64,000 nt of DNA from Ehretia macrophylla (GCA_037974665.1 CM075765.1:10771501-10835500), one strand, 5' to 3'; shown: positions 1 through 12,572, numbered from the stretch's first letter. The notes: a model not told the origin generated them from the letters alone. Numbers and translations are program-made.

Positions 1-1851
1 CTGCAAAAATCACACAAATAGAAAATAACACACATAATAAGAAAGCATTTAAAAATGTAGGTTGCCTCCTAATAGCGCTGAGTTTTACGCCCTCAGTTAG
101 GCGCTAATGCTAGAGCCAACAATATTTAAAATTCTTTGTCACATATTGCCTGATAATCGTTTTAGCACAGATTTTGAATGGAAAAGGATCATGCAACATA
201 TTATGGTTTATTTTTCCTACAGAACATGACTTTTCTAAATCACCTAGAAAATGTGACAATTCCTATCCCAATGTGATATGTGTGGGAATGTTCTCGACTA
301 TGTCAACAGAGGCCATAGTTTTTTGTAACACAGTGTGTCCCATATTGAGTTCCATAAAAGGGAAAGACTCATTCAATGAAGAAGTGAGATGACTTTCAAC
401 AGGAAAGAGAATGGGTGTCAAAACTTCTTTATCAGTGTTAAAGCCAGTTGAAAATGACATAGAAGCATTTGACTTATTCTCTCGGTCAATTTGATACAAA
501 AGTCATTTAATCTCATTAACTTATTCTTCAGGTGTCAAGAAGGATGAAGGAGTTAAAGTAGACTCAATAGGCTTATCCCGAGAAAGTGAGGATTCTAAAA
601 AAGTGTGTGCACTCATCTTTCTTAAATAGGAATCAGAGTCGGATTGAGTCATGATATTACTAAGGTTATCATTTCCTTCTATGTGAGGCGTTTCATTATC
701 TTTTTCCTCAAATTCATTGTCCTTATTAGATTTCTCCCAATTAATCTTGCTCAGGTCATTAGTCTGGTCACATGATATTTCATCAAAGGGTTTCACAACA
801 GACTGAATGTTTTGATCTAAAGATTGAAGAATGAGAGCATTAAACTGGACAACTTAAGAAAGTTGGTCAAACTTGTCTTTGGACATGGATTAGGGATGAA
901 TAGAGTCAACCCAATCATCCTGGTGATCATTTTATTTGAAGACATTAAATATAGGGTCACCAAAAGATTCAGATTGAGAAGATGTAGGGATTTGACTTTC
1001 AAAGTTTTGAGAAAAATCTTCTTGACCCCAAGGTGATGGCTGGTTTTGCCATTCCAGAGTGTATTTCTCGGACATGTTATCTACCTAAATCCTAGTGATA
1101 CACTCTCTACCCTGATTATTTCCATTAAACACTTCTACCTCATCAACCCCGTTTTGAATAGTTTTGTGATGAACGAAACTATATTGGTCTTATGAACTCA
1201 TGACAGGTTCAATAGAGTGCTCGTCTTTTTCCTACCCATTTGTGCACTCAGCTAGTTGATCGATTTGGTCTTGTAGCCTATCTATGGATTGGTGGTTGAT
1301 TTCAACGAGTTGGAGAAGTTGGCCGAACTTGTCGTCTAAGTTTGGTTCAAGAGAAGAAAATTCAACCGAGTTAGGATAGCAAAAGTTTTGTTTGAAAGAA
1401 TTACTAAGCTCGAAAGAATTGGGGTTCTGAGATACATTATCTTTAAAATTTTGAGGCAGAAAATATGCATTATTTTTACCCCAAAATAAAATTTGATGAT
1501 TTTGCCACTCTGGATCATATGCATTAGAGTACAAATTTTTGTTTGAAAAATAACCCTGAGCAGTAGAATCATGATTATGTAAAAACATGGAATAATAGGG
1601 ACAATTTATAAAATATGCCCAAATTGAGAACAAATTTCACATGTATTTGGGATAGGGAGTTGGGTTAAATCATTAAAATCCCATTGATTGGATGAATCAT
1701 TAAAATGAGTCATATTCTAATCCTTCAAATTTTTCCAATTTTTTTTATTTGAAATAAATAAAGCAGATAAAATAAACACTTAAAACAAGTTCAATTCACT
1801 TTATCAAAAACTAAACTATATCGTGCTTCCCCAGCAACGGCGCCAAAAACT
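1..1851 (-). mobile_element. Ty3/gypsy-type LTR element, leader and gag-side part, running off the window
   Basis: Internal region of an LTR retrotransposon read leftwards. At 1828-1845 the - strand carries a primer-binding site matching the 3' end of plant tRNA-Asp with one mismatch, directly beside an LTR edge at 1852. tRNA-Asp priming is typical of the Athila/Tat side of plant Ty3/gypsy elements, so I infer that lineage. Between about 1640 and 260 there are several - strand coding stretches rich in Asn, Gln and Ser, placed where gag should lie, but no diagnostic domain is visible. It looks broken (several interruptions). The pol half, if present, is beyond the left edge. Confidence 0.6.
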
Positions 1852-1940
1852 TGATACTCACGAGGTCGGCATATAAAATAGGTGCAAAATAACCAAGTTT
1901 TAATAACCCGCAAGTGCACAGATCATGTAGTGTAGTGTGT

Positions 1941-4767
1941 TGTGAAGCCCCGCACAAAACATCATATGCATATCATATCATATAATTAAATATGAATTTA
2001 TATTGATTTACGTGCATTTGAATGATTTTATACGCATTTGTATCATTTTATGTGCACTAGTATCGTTTTACGTGCATTTGCGTTGTTTGACGTGCATTTA
2101 CGTAACTTAATTATTGTAGGTAATAATTAAATTTTTACTACACTACAATAGCTAACCAAATTAGTTAGAAACTAACAAGGTGGCAAACTAGTAGAATGCA
2201 TTTAGTTAAAGGGGCAACTTGGTCATTTGGCCCTTCTAAATATCTCCCACCTACCCCAATTAAAACAAAAATACACATAACATAACACCACACCCACATA
2301 TACATGACTCAAACACACATACACACATCAGATTACACACACAACATACACTAAACCACACGACCCAAGAAGAGAAAAGAAGAAAAAGAAGAAAAAAAGA
2401 AGGAAAGATAAGAAGAATCAAAGCATTTTCAAGCCTTATTGTTGCTCCTACAAGCTTTATCTTCCATTTGTTGCTTCATTAGAGGTGAGGGAAGTTTTCT
2501 AAATGTTTTATAAGACATATAAAGCATGATTGATGAGTTATATATTTGTATTGAGCATAATGAAGATATATATATAAGCTTGCTTTGTGAATTTGAGCTT
2601 TGTATGTTCATCTAGGGTTTCAAGATAATTGTGGTAGTATTGTTCTTGGCTTGAACTAGATTCTTATAGCTTTTGATGATCTTGATAAGGTAGATGATGT
2701 TTTGTACATGTGTTTGATGGTTTGAGTTGCTTGAAATAAATAAAAATGGAAGTAAAGAATATTAAGGCTTAGATGGTGTCTTAAGTATTCTTTGATCTAT
2801 TGGTTGATTCATGAATAATATAGTATGATTCTTGAGTTTGTTTATGTGTTCAGTAATGTCATTTGATTGTATAACATGTTTGACTAATGTTTGGAACAAA
2901 ACCACAAGTTTAAGAGCAAAATGCCATGTTTCTGTTTGTTCTTGGACCTCCATCCGGAAGAGTGGATCCGGTTGAGTTACTCGACCGGATTTACTCGTCC
3001 GGATGTTCACTGCCACTCATCCGAAAAAGTGGATCCGGTCGAGTTACTCGACCGGATTTTTGACAGATTCGCGCAATGTTTTTCCGGATGTCATATCTCA
3101 CTCAATTCAACTTCGAATTGAGTTCCGTTTGATTCTAGGTCTATCTACTTTCGATAAGTATTAATTATATACCAAAATAAGATTAGTTGGTGTTTTGGAA
3201 AGTAGAAAACTTAATCATATAAGTTAGGCTAATGCAAATTTGCTTGTTTCGAGTTTTCTTGCTACCTTGAGAGGTCCTAAAGGGCTATTGCACTCTCCTT
3301 TGGTATGTGGATACTTTATGAGCTATCAAGAGTCATGAGATGCTTATGTGTTGGATATATTTGATGCATGATTATATGTAAGACACGTACTTTCACATGC
3401 TTGTTTGATGCCTTTATTTGATCAAATGCTTGCACATGATGGTTTAACGGAGGTAACCTACTTTGTTGCCCTCCTATCAATGTTGTTTTATATCCTATGC
3501 TTACATGTTAACAACTACGGGCGCGGCGGTTACAACCACAATTATAGGCATGATGGCGTTCGTTTCCTATGGGTAGCGTTGGGCTACCAGTCGGTCTCGA
3601 CTACCATGGTCCCGGGTGTTTATCTGGATAATACCTAATGTTAGCGAAAGGGGAAAATATTGATTGAAGACTCGAGACTGGCCATCTCCAACAACGATCG
3701 TACATCCGTATCCTTTTTATTATATGATTAAGTACTCTCGCTTGGTCCTTAGAGGACCTAGGGGAGGAAGGTTGAATGTTTATCTAAATGTCATTACTGT
3801 TATTAATACATGATTCGAATTTCAATATTATGTGTTACCACTCCCAATATGAGCCTTTGCCCTGGGAGAGTTGGATTATATGTTCAATATCATGTATCAC
3901 CTATAATATGTATAGTTCTCTTGAAGGTGTATCATGTTGATACCCGTTTCTTGTTATTGCACTTTGCCATATAATAACATTCTTGCTTGGGCCTTATCCT
4001 TGGGAAGTTTGGGTTGCATGCTTATCTACGTGTATGTTATTGCATTCCGTATAGTTGGTTTCCACGTGTTACTCAAATGCTTGTTATTACATGAAACTCT
4101 TGCTTGCTATGAACTTGTGTGCACGACATAGTTTTCCAAATGATTTCGAAATGGTAAATTGCTTGCGAAAATTTCCATTCCCATTATCCCTCGCTGAGCT
4201 AGTTGTAGCTCACCCTTTTTCATAATATCTTAGGTATAGTTGAGCCTGCTTGTTGATGGAAGCCCCGTTAACGTGATGATTTGGATTTTCAACCATCGTG
4301 CTCTACTTGCTCGCTCATGGAAAATATTTTGTATATTTGACTATCTTGTTATCTTGTTTCTCCTTTTGGATTAGAATTTGTATAGTTAATCGATTTATGA
4401 CTCTTGGGGACTTAGTTGTACTAGAGGGATTTCAAGTTGTAATTTGATGGATACGGGTTTGTAATTATATTTTTGGAGTATGATTTTAACTTTTAGTGAT
4501 GAAGTTTGTATAACAAGTATTGTTGAACTTATGTAACTTTTATATCTTGAATTTTAGTATTAGGTTCTTTTGTATAAGGTTGAATTGTTTTACGGCTATT
4601 AGTGCCTGGGCTACTGTCTTGTGTCTTAGCGGACTTAGGTGAAGTGATCTTACTAAGTCTGTGGCATCACGATCCCAAGATGTTGAGGTACATGTAAGTT
4701 TGAACTTTATTCCGCTTTCGTGGTGTCAGAGTACATATATTAGCATTTGAAAATTAGGGTCGTGACA
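1941..4767 (+). repeat. Solo LTR, Tekay/Del-like Ty3/gypsy (about 2.83 kb)
   Basis: Begins TGTGAAGCCCC and ends GTCGTGACA, the same terminal style as the full-length Tekay-like element at 12573-21937, and interrupts another LTR at one point. The flanking five bases (TGTGT and TATGC) agree at only three positions, so it is probably old. No internal coding region or second LTR is attached, which fits LTR-LTR recombination. Its first 200 bases carry spaced ACGTGCATT-like repeats (about 1980-2110). At 4194-4213 it has the CTGAG...CTCAC hairpin shared with the other Tekay-like LTRs here. Confidence 0.65.
2967..3056. repeat. Two near-perfect 23-bp palindromes inside the solo LTR
   Basis: At 2967-2989 and 3034-3056 the sequence is palindromic: arm TCCGGTCGAGT, one central T, arm ACTCGACCGGA. 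The second copy is perfect and the first has one mismatch. A diverged half-copy lies between them. The block sits about 1 kb from the LTR start, close to the position of the palindrome array in the related LTRs at 12573-14733 and 19767-21937. Confidence 0.8.
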
Positions 4768-5865
4768 TATGCTCTAAGTACGGAGTCGAATTCCATAGGG
4801 AAGCTTGTTAGTTAGTTAGTGAAGTAATGTATGAAAGTGTTAAAGCAAAAACGTGACAGTTTGAAATTGAGTTTGAGTATTGTGCAGAAAATGTAAACTA
4901 AACTAAACTAACTAAGGTTTTGTGGAATACGAGGAAAATGAATCTATGGGGCCGGATAAGTAATGAGGCAGTTAATCTAGGCTCAGTATCCAAGATTCTC
5001 TAATTCTATGCAAGGGTTAAACTACAAGCATTAACCTAGTTAATTACCTTAGTCTGATTAAAGTACCGATTACTACATCAGTTATAGGTGTCATTCCATC
5101 TGCAGTATGGATCTATCTTTGTAACCTAGTGTAAAAAATATGTTTTAACTAAGTAATCAATACCTCCACGAGTTAGAAACTATGGTACAACATATAGTCT
5201 CATGGAATCTATGATATAACCTATAAATTCACTACTAAAACACGAATATATGACACGAAAGTAAAACAATCATAACATCTACTTAAAAGCATTACGTATG
5301 AAAGACAATGCTGAATTAATACAAGCGATATATTGCATTTTAATCAAATTATCCGAATTCAATATCCTCCCCTAGATAATAGCACTACTTAGTCATAATA
5401 AATAAATACGAGTTATACAAATAAAAGAGAGTCAAGAAAGGCTCCCCCTTATTGATGAACGCGTGTTTCTGAATTCCTGAATTTAAGCAAAGGTTCCACG
5501 CAAAATAGCTATTCGGGCAAAATTTTCCCCGAATAAGAGCTACTTGGGCAGAATTTCCGTCGAGGAAGAGCTTTACTAAAAGCTACTCGGGCAGAATTTC
5601 TCCCATATTCTACAATTACTACTAAATTAAACTAACTAATTAATTAAACTAATAATTAAAATTGAAAATAAATTGTAAAAATAATATTTAAAATAAAATA
5701 TATTACAAAATCTTCATCCGGTGATGGGCTATTTATAGCCAAAATTTTAAAGGCGCGCTCCTGCTCCATCGCTAGATCAGTGACACGTGGAAATCTAGAA
5801 GGTGGTGGAAACTTGTGGAATTTTCTAGTGAGGGAAGGTGCGCTCAAGCACCCTTTGCTGATTTT

Positions 5866-6960
5866 GTTGACACCGATTTTAACTTTGACCGAGGTGTTGA
5901 CCGAGGCGTTTTTGGGGATTTTTCACTGTTTTGACCATCAAAACGATAAAATTTGGCTAAAATCATGTCGCACCCAGGAGGATAAAGCTTGCGTTTTGCT
6001 CAGAAGGCCTTTTCTACTCGAAAAAGTGGTATGATTTGTCAAAAACGGATATAGTTCACTTTTCGAGATCATCTTACATCGCATCAAAAGTATATAAGTG
6101 TTGCATTTATTCCTAGTTTATTATGCAAATGTAGTAGAAATACAATGGGTTGAGTGCCGCAATTATGGTCATATCAACTGCTTCTTGCCTATAAATAGAT
6201 AGTCTCAGGACCGAATTTCTGACATGATTTGAGAGCATTTGTGCGAAGCAAATTCTACATAACTTTTGAGTTTTCAAAACATTTCATTGTGAGAGAGAAT
6301 CAAGGCATTTGAAGTTCAATTGTTCTTCAAGTTTTGAGTACTCCTATTTGAAGATTACCACCATTGAATCCTGGGAGACTGTTGCCAAGAGTCCGTCAGC
6401 ACCATAGAAGGGAAACTACATCTTAAGGAAACTGAGAAATCAAGCAGTGTTTCTATTATGATTTTGTTGCATTTTGTTGTCCAAGTAAGTGGTTCTATTT
6501 AGTGATTTTCAGTTTCCTTTCAGTTTAATTTCTTTCTTCTTTTATCTTTCCTTTCCTTTTCTCATTTTACACGTCTGCTTGATTTCATGTGTAATTATAT
6601 GATCAAGACTACGTGTTTCTTTATTTAATACAATTATTTACTCGCCTACTTGGTTCATCGAGACTGCAACTTCTTAAGTTTGCCTACTTGATTTACAATC
6701 AAGATGGCAAATTTCGTTTAATTATTTATATTCTTGGAATTCTATTCGATTTCAGTTTTTATCTTTCATTTTTGTTAAGTTGTAATTTATTTTGTACATA
6801 TCCGCATTCCTGTGCATGTATCATATAAGTCTCACAACTTTGTACTTTCTTCCACCTGTTTGTTTTCTTCTTCTTTAAGGTCCGCCACTCTTTCTTCAAA
6901 AATCAGGTCGAGGCTTTTGACTTCGTAAGCCATCAAATTTCTCTTGCACACATTAGGGGA
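5866..6960 (+). repeat. LTR-like remnant with its own + strand TATA box
   Basis: Starts with a TGTTGACACCGA-type sequence common at plant LTR starts and has a TATA box (CTATAAATAG, 6189-6198) on the + strand. After about 6960 the character of the sequence changes. No primer site, polypurine tract or coding region was found, so solo LTR is an inference from the start and the promoter. The ends are approximate. Confidence 0.35.
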
Positions 6961-8571
6961 GCATAATGGCTGAAAAAGATACACAAGTTGGGACATATAC
7001 TGGAAGGATTCTTAGGTCTTTGTGTTTCATTAATGATTGCATAATGCCATGGAATTTGAGAGAGAAAATCCCGATCAATCAGCGGTATGTCATAAGTAGT
7101 CAATAACACATTTTAAAAGGTAATGAAGGTACTTACAGAAAATAGGAATATAGATATAAATCATATAGTTTTCACAATGTACGACCTTAGCCAACACTGG
7201 GGCTATCTAAGTTGCACTTGTAAGTAGTAGGATCAGAGTGTACCACACATTTTAGGGAAGTTAGAGGTTAGCATCTCCAACACCAAGTCATTTTTACGCA
7301 TACTAGCTTGCAAAGGGTAGTTTGAGTGAAGTATAACACAATGGAAAGCTGAATTGTAGGGACTAGCACTTGGAGAATGCTAAAATTTTGGCTAAGTATA
7401 GAGTTGAAAGCATGCACAAAAATGACTGTATAAAGTTGGAATTTTATTGCCACTCAAAACCATATATATAGTGTTTACAATGTATGATCAATGTACATGA
7501 TTTTTACATTTGACACCATATGATTTGTACAATTGTCACAACTTTATTTTGATGATCAAAGATATTTACAAAGATAATTCTGGTAGAATTTTCCAGACTT
7601 AGCCACATAATCCAGCACTTAGAAAAATCTGGCAAATTAGGCACCATAATGGAGTATGACATCATGTTGACATCAGTAAGCTAGCAGATTTTTCTCCTTA
7701 GTTATTTTTTGGATTTTTCTCTTCAAAAATCTAGTTCTTTTCCCTCCAAAATTTCATTCAAGGCTTACTGAAGAAGTTTTCCAGCCTTAGGATACTCTAG
7801 AATTAGTTTGGTGAGGGTTTGATATGCCTTAAGCAGTTTTTTTTTCTTTTGACTCAAGGGAGGCCTATGGCCGTACAACACATATATAACCAGTAGGAAT
7901 TGATCTTGCAGCCTCTCACAAATAAGCAGGTAACTTTACCACCAAACTAAAGCCTTGGTGGCACATTTTTGCATATGCACCATTTTTTCCGTTTTAGGCA
8001 CGTTTCGGCTAAGTCGTGGGTTTTGTTGGGCCAAAACGTGCATTCCATTTTCTTATGATCTCTTCATAATTCATGTTTTTTTAACTTTGTTAAAAGGATA
8101 ACCACAACAAACAATGAAGCGAGAAATTTAACTTCTTCACTACCTATGGGGAAATGTTATTTTGAATTGTCACACGAACAAAAAGATAAGATTAATAAAA
8201 GAAGGCGAGAAAGATATGTTACATTATCTATAGAAAAAAAACATGAACTTTCTTTGCAACAAAGTGCAAAAAGGTAACAATCGCAAGTCCAGAAGCAACA
8301 TTCTTTATGTTTGAAAGACGATATAAAATATTTTCTTTGCCTATTGTTTCTTCCTAGATTAGGAAGTCTTCTATTATTATTTCTCATTTATTAAAACATT
8401 GTCTTCATTTTTATTTAGTCCCAGGTTCTAACTCAGATAGTCCACTTAAAATCCGAGCTATAAATGCCATTACAACTTTATAAATCAAACTTTTATAATA
8501 TGACGACCAAGAATAGTATTAAACATACACTTGCTTCTTTTCAGTGTCCGGTTGAAAATCAAAAGGGAATA
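6961..8571. other. Intergenic, nothing recognised
   Basis: AT-rich sequence without a convincing coding region on either strand. The short open stretches have no conserved motif, and their composition is like the surroundings. Repeat debris is likely but I could not assign it. Confidence 0.5.
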
Positions 8572-8576
8572 GTTAT

Positions 8577-9280
8577 TAGTAAGTTACCACCTCATATAAA
8601 AGTTTAAACTAATAGAGAAGGGTTGTTTAATCCAAAAGACCCATTTACACCGCACAATATTCACATCAGACGGTTTTGGTACAAGATGTCAAGTACTATT
8701 CTATAAAAGAGCATTGTATTTTGTGGACGTAGAATCTTTCCACTGAGAGAACCGCTTGGCTTGTGTGTAAGTAAAAGGTTCAAAGTCAGGTAAGTCTACT
8801 GCATTTTCAGTACTGGCATTAAATAACACAAAGTCTGAAAATTGTTTCGCATTACGGGTATTGTCTTTAGAGCGAGTAGTCATAAGATGGGAAGAAGAAG
8901 TGGGTGAAAGGGCATGCATGGACATAATTGAGTGAGAGACAGATGTAGTAGGCAACAGACTATCAGACAAAGACTAACTAGGGATGGGGAAAACACTAGA
9001 GGATAAGGTAGGAAGGCTTGTGCTAGAATCAGGACAAGACTTGTCCGTGTGAGACCCATTTGACAAGAGAGCTGTAGTAGCTAAAGGACTACATGAATTG
9101 TGCTAGTGGGTCCTAAGAAAGGGAATAAATGACCACCTCACTTGGACAATTTTTAATATTTTTAAATAGGTAGCATGACTTTTTGGTACTTGGGCTCTGA
9201 TACTATATTTAAGTGACTATTTCATCTAAAAGCTTAAGCTATTAGAAAAGGATTTATTGTATTATTTATTATATTCAACA
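8577..9280 (-). mobile_element. Miniature LTR element (TRIM-like) carrying a copia pol piece
   Basis: A 704-bp element flanked by the exact 5-bp duplication GTTAT (8572-8576 and 9281-9285). The right LTR is 9206-9280 (75 bp), followed on the - strand by a tRNA-iMet-type primer site (GTATCAGAGC, about 9192-9204). The left LTR is about 8577-8640. Both LTRs share the ATTAG...TTTTAGATGA...CACTTA core with the LTRs of the element at 37352-37677. At 8700-8970 the interior holds a - strand stretch resembling the spacer just before copia reverse transcriptase (TTRSKDNTR...FSDFVLFN). It has no full gene set and looks non-autonomous. Confidence 0.65.
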
Positions 9281-9729
9281 GTTATAAGGGAACCATCTCA
9301 AGATAATCAACGAGTCGGTATTAAAATTTACTTTCATTCTCATTAAGTGATCACAAAGTAAGTTTATTCATATAATTTTTAATTATCTTCAAGAATAAAT
9401 AGTTTTACTCAAACTTCTCACGAAAAAGACAAAACCCAGGTGTCAACTTTTGTAACCTTTGAAAAGGGTGAGAATTCCCTTTTACTATCATATATTCACC
9501 GTTTTATAGGTTGGTCTTTTCCTCATTTTTAATCTTAAACTTTTTGGATTGATGGTCAACTTTGCAATAAACTAATATTAGTAATTTATCTAAGCAAGAT
9601 GGCTTAGCTATTTTAGGTTAGTTTTATACTTTTACTACCTCTTCATATTCTTCTTTTTTTCCCCAAAGAACTCTTTAATTTCTATTTTACCTACTCAATG
9701 TTTTTTATGTATTAGGTTCTCACTATAAA

Positions 9730-12240
9730 AGTGAACCTTATGTTTTGAAAAATATTTCAAATTGCAATTTTTGTGATGCAAAAAGATTTGAATTTGAACC
9801 AAATAGTTTTTGCTGTCTTAATATACAAATTATGCTAAGGAAATGATATGCCAAAAGAGTTGTTTGATCTCATTCTTGAAAATTCTAAGAAGGCTAAACA
9901 ATTCAGAAAATTCGTAAGGTCATATAATAATGCCTTTTGTTTTACATCTCTTGGAGCAAAATTTGACAAGGAATTGGCAAAGTGCAATAAAGAAGTCTAT
10001 ATTTTTAGAGTCCATTGTCAAGTGCATCATTATATGTCTCATATTGATTCAGGCACTTTGAAGCCATCAAATTTATAGCTTTACTTCTTTGATACTGAAG
10101 ATGAAATTCAAAAAAGATTAACAACATTAGATAAGTTGGATGAAGAAATTGTTAGGTGTATCATCAAAATTTTATATGTGAATCCATATTCTAAATTTTT
10201 AAAAAATTTGAAATCTATGTCAAATCTTCATGACTATATAATTTTTATTAAACCAGATACAGGAATGGATCAACGAGTTTACAATGCCTCAACTGCTTCT
10301 CATGTAGCTATAATTTAGATTGAAGAAAATGGTATTAACTATAGTAAAGGGATGCATATTAGGGTGTATAGTAAATCGGGAGAAAAATAACGAGTCAAAT
10401 ACTATTTTGGTTGTTATGATCCACTTCAGTATCCGTTGATTTTTCCTAAAGGTGACACATGTTAGCATAAAAGGATAGATAAAATACCTAGAGTGATTCA
10501 TATCAAGTGTTTCTCCAGAGAATCTATCATAAAGTCTACTTATATGAAATTAGCATAATATTTACTTAATGTAGAAGATCAAGGTAAATAAAATTCTTCA
10601 CACAAAGTTAAATTCTTTAACAAAAATCAATATATACAAATTCTCACATTCTTTTCCTTTGTTTTTCTTTTCTTTACTCATTCTTACAACTATTTAGTTT
10701 CAAATTCTAGAAAAAGAAAATGTCATATATTTCTTCTCAAGACTATTATGCTTATAAGTTTCACATTAGAGACAATAATAAGACATTAGCGATTCACACT
10801 GGAAGGTTATTTCAACAATTTATAGTTGATATGTACCTTAGTATAGAAACAGAAAGGGTTAATTTTTTTTAGAAATAACCAAGACAAATTTAGATAGAGT
10901 AAATGACTTTACACCCCCTGTATTTTGTCAAAAGTGCACAATACTCCCTTGTATTTTTAAAAACGTAGCTAAATACCCCCTGTGTTTTATACATAAGTTG
11001 ATTACCATCCTGTATTTTGAAAACGTAACTAAATACCCCTTTGCTAAAATGAATAATTTTTCCAATGGAAACGGGTATTCAACTATGTTTGTAAAAACAC
11101 AAGGGGTATTCAATTATATTTTTAAAACACATGAGGTAATTAGCTTATTTATTAAATACAAGGCGGCTATTCAGCTACGTTTTTAAAACACAAAGGCGTA
11201 ATCAACTTATTAATAAAACACAGTGGATAGTTGTGTACTTTTGGCGAAACACAGAGGGGTGTTAAGTCGTTTATTCAATTTAGATGTGATTATTACCAAG
11301 GAATACTGGATGTTGTTGCCAGTGGTGATTTGCAATGGGCTAGAGTTGGAACAAAAATCTTCTTTGTCAGTAAGTTTCATTGGTGGACTACGAGATATAA
11401 GAAAAAGATATATGGATGCAATGTCACTAGTACAATAATTTGGTAAACCTGATATTTTTTTGACAATGACTTACAATTCTTCTTGGATAGAAGTCAATGA
11501 AAATTTATTGCCAACTGAACAGGATCAAAATCGCCCAAATTTGGTGTCTCGTATCTTTTATGCCAAACTAGAAGAATTAAAAAATGATATTTCGAAAAGA
11601 AATATTTTTGAAAAAGTTGATGCTATCACCTATGTGAGAGAATTTCAAAAGCGTGGGTTGCCATATGCTCATTTTTTGATAATTTTGAAGAAAACAATCA
11701 AAACTTTATACTACTGAATTTTTTGATAAAGTAGTTAGTGCTGAGTTGCCTGATATTTAGGAGTTTATTTTCTTGCATAGTCTTGTGGTTAAGCATAAGA
11801 TGCATGGACTTTGTGGTGAAAAAAATCCTGAAAATTCTTGTATGAAGAACAAAGGGAGGGTGCAAAAATAAATATCCAAAGGATTTTTTGTGATGAACCA
11901 GAATAGGGAATAACGCATACTCAATTTATAAGAGAAGAAACAATGGTAAGACTGTAAAGTTAGAGGTGAAATTTTGGACAACATGTGGGTTGTGCCTTAG
12001 AATCCATATCTCCTTGCTAAGTATGATTGTCACATAAATGTTGAGTTTTGTTTAACGATTAAAGCCACGAAATACATATAAAAAGGTCATGATAGGGTTA
12101 ATTTCTATATTTATTCTTGTCATGCTTCGAATAAAATTCATGAAAATGAAAGAGTTTCAATCAGCAAGATGGATTTTTCTACCAGAAGTTGCATGGAGGA
12201 TTTTTAGATTTGCCTTAACAACACTAATTGGGTTACTTGT
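9730..12240 (+). pseudogene. Helitron Rep/helitron-like replicase, degenerate
   Basis: The order of conserved blocks follows plant Helitron Rep proteins. First comes a Cys-rich N-terminus (CNFCDAKRFEFE...FCC, about 9762-9830). The helitron-like N domain follows (FRVHCQVHHYMS...LYFFDTEDEIQKR, 9998-10125; IYN-like VYNASTASHVA near 10280). Then come the YY(A/C)YKF block (10740-10760), the GILDVV block (11302-11320), the FIGG-RDIR-RYMDAM block (11370-11430), TMTYNSSW (11462), and KRNIFEKV...FQKRGLPYAHFLIIL (about 11598-11690). Several stops and frame changes break it, for example in-frame stops at 10076-10078 and 11758-11760, plus a MITE insertion at 10896-11276. Rep catalysis is therefore not expected. 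The C-terminal Pif1-like helicase is missing. Confidence 0.75.
10896..11276. mobile_element. Palindromic MITE, probably Mutator-like, inserted in Rep
   Basis: A 381-bp insertion flanked by the 9-bp duplication AATTTAGAT (10887-10895 and 11277-11285). The ends are inverted repeats (left GAGTAAATGACTTTACACCCC, right GAATAAACGACTTAACACCCC read inwards). The inversion continues along most of the element, so both halves fold together as arms of about 180 bp built of repeated CCCCCTGTGTTTT-like modules. A 9-bp duplication suggests Mutator-family transposase in trans, and no coding region is present. Removing it restores contiguous Rep homology on both sides. Confidence 0.85.
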
Positions 12241-12289
12241 ACGAAGATGCAAAGGCCCAAAAAAGCCTAGAAACCCAGTAAAGTAGTGA

Positions 12290-12572
12290 AAAATGATTTT
12301 ACTACCTTGCATGTGACAATTGTGGCAAAGGAACGAGAGCTGAATGCAAAGAAGAATTTCGTTGCATTCAATGCACAAAATACAGTTGCAACCCCAAGGT
12401 AAAAATAAATATTACTTTTATTTTATAATAGAATTTTCTTTATTCTCACATTTAAAATATTATTTATGTTATCTTCTTCGTGTTCAACTTAAAATTCATG
12501 TTTATCAAATGGATATCTTCTCTAGGTTCAAGTTCAAGTTGACATCATTGAACACACTGGATGTATTACTGT
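12290..12572 (+). pseudogene. RPA-like OB-fold gene of the Helitron, 5' part
   Basis: Resembles the C-terminal DNA-binding domain C of replication protein A large subunits, a gene often carried by plant Helitrons. A zinc-ribbon of C-x2-C...C-x2-C form (ACDNCGKG...FRCIQC, about 12306-12371) is followed, after a stretch that looks like a short intron, by VDIIEHTGCITV at about 12537-12572. The gene is cut exactly at 12572 by the Ty3/gypsy element, and homology resumes after it. It could bind single-stranded DNA for the transposon if intact; the interruption makes that unlikely now. Confidence 0.65.

Larger units (their letters stand above)
1852..5866 (-). repeat. LTR of the tRNA-Asp-primed element, split by a nested solo LTR
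   Basis: Sequence directly upstream of the primer site in - orientation. It reads continuously from 1852 to 1940 and resumes at 4768 after an inserted block. A TATA box on the - strand (CTATAAATAG, revcomp of 5729-5738) would drive transcription towards the gag region. Without the insertion the LTR would be roughly 1.2 kb. The outer edge near 5850-5870 is uncertain because another LTR-like sequence begins there. Confidence 0.5.

Noticed and set aside
9187-9206. Possible tRNA-like or SINE promoter (GTATCAGAGC with GGTTCAAGTCTC-like words nearby in the related element at 37429)
   Set aside because: Direct repeats of about 75 bp and the purine run beside one of them fit primer sites of miniature LTR elements better than SINE A and B boxes.
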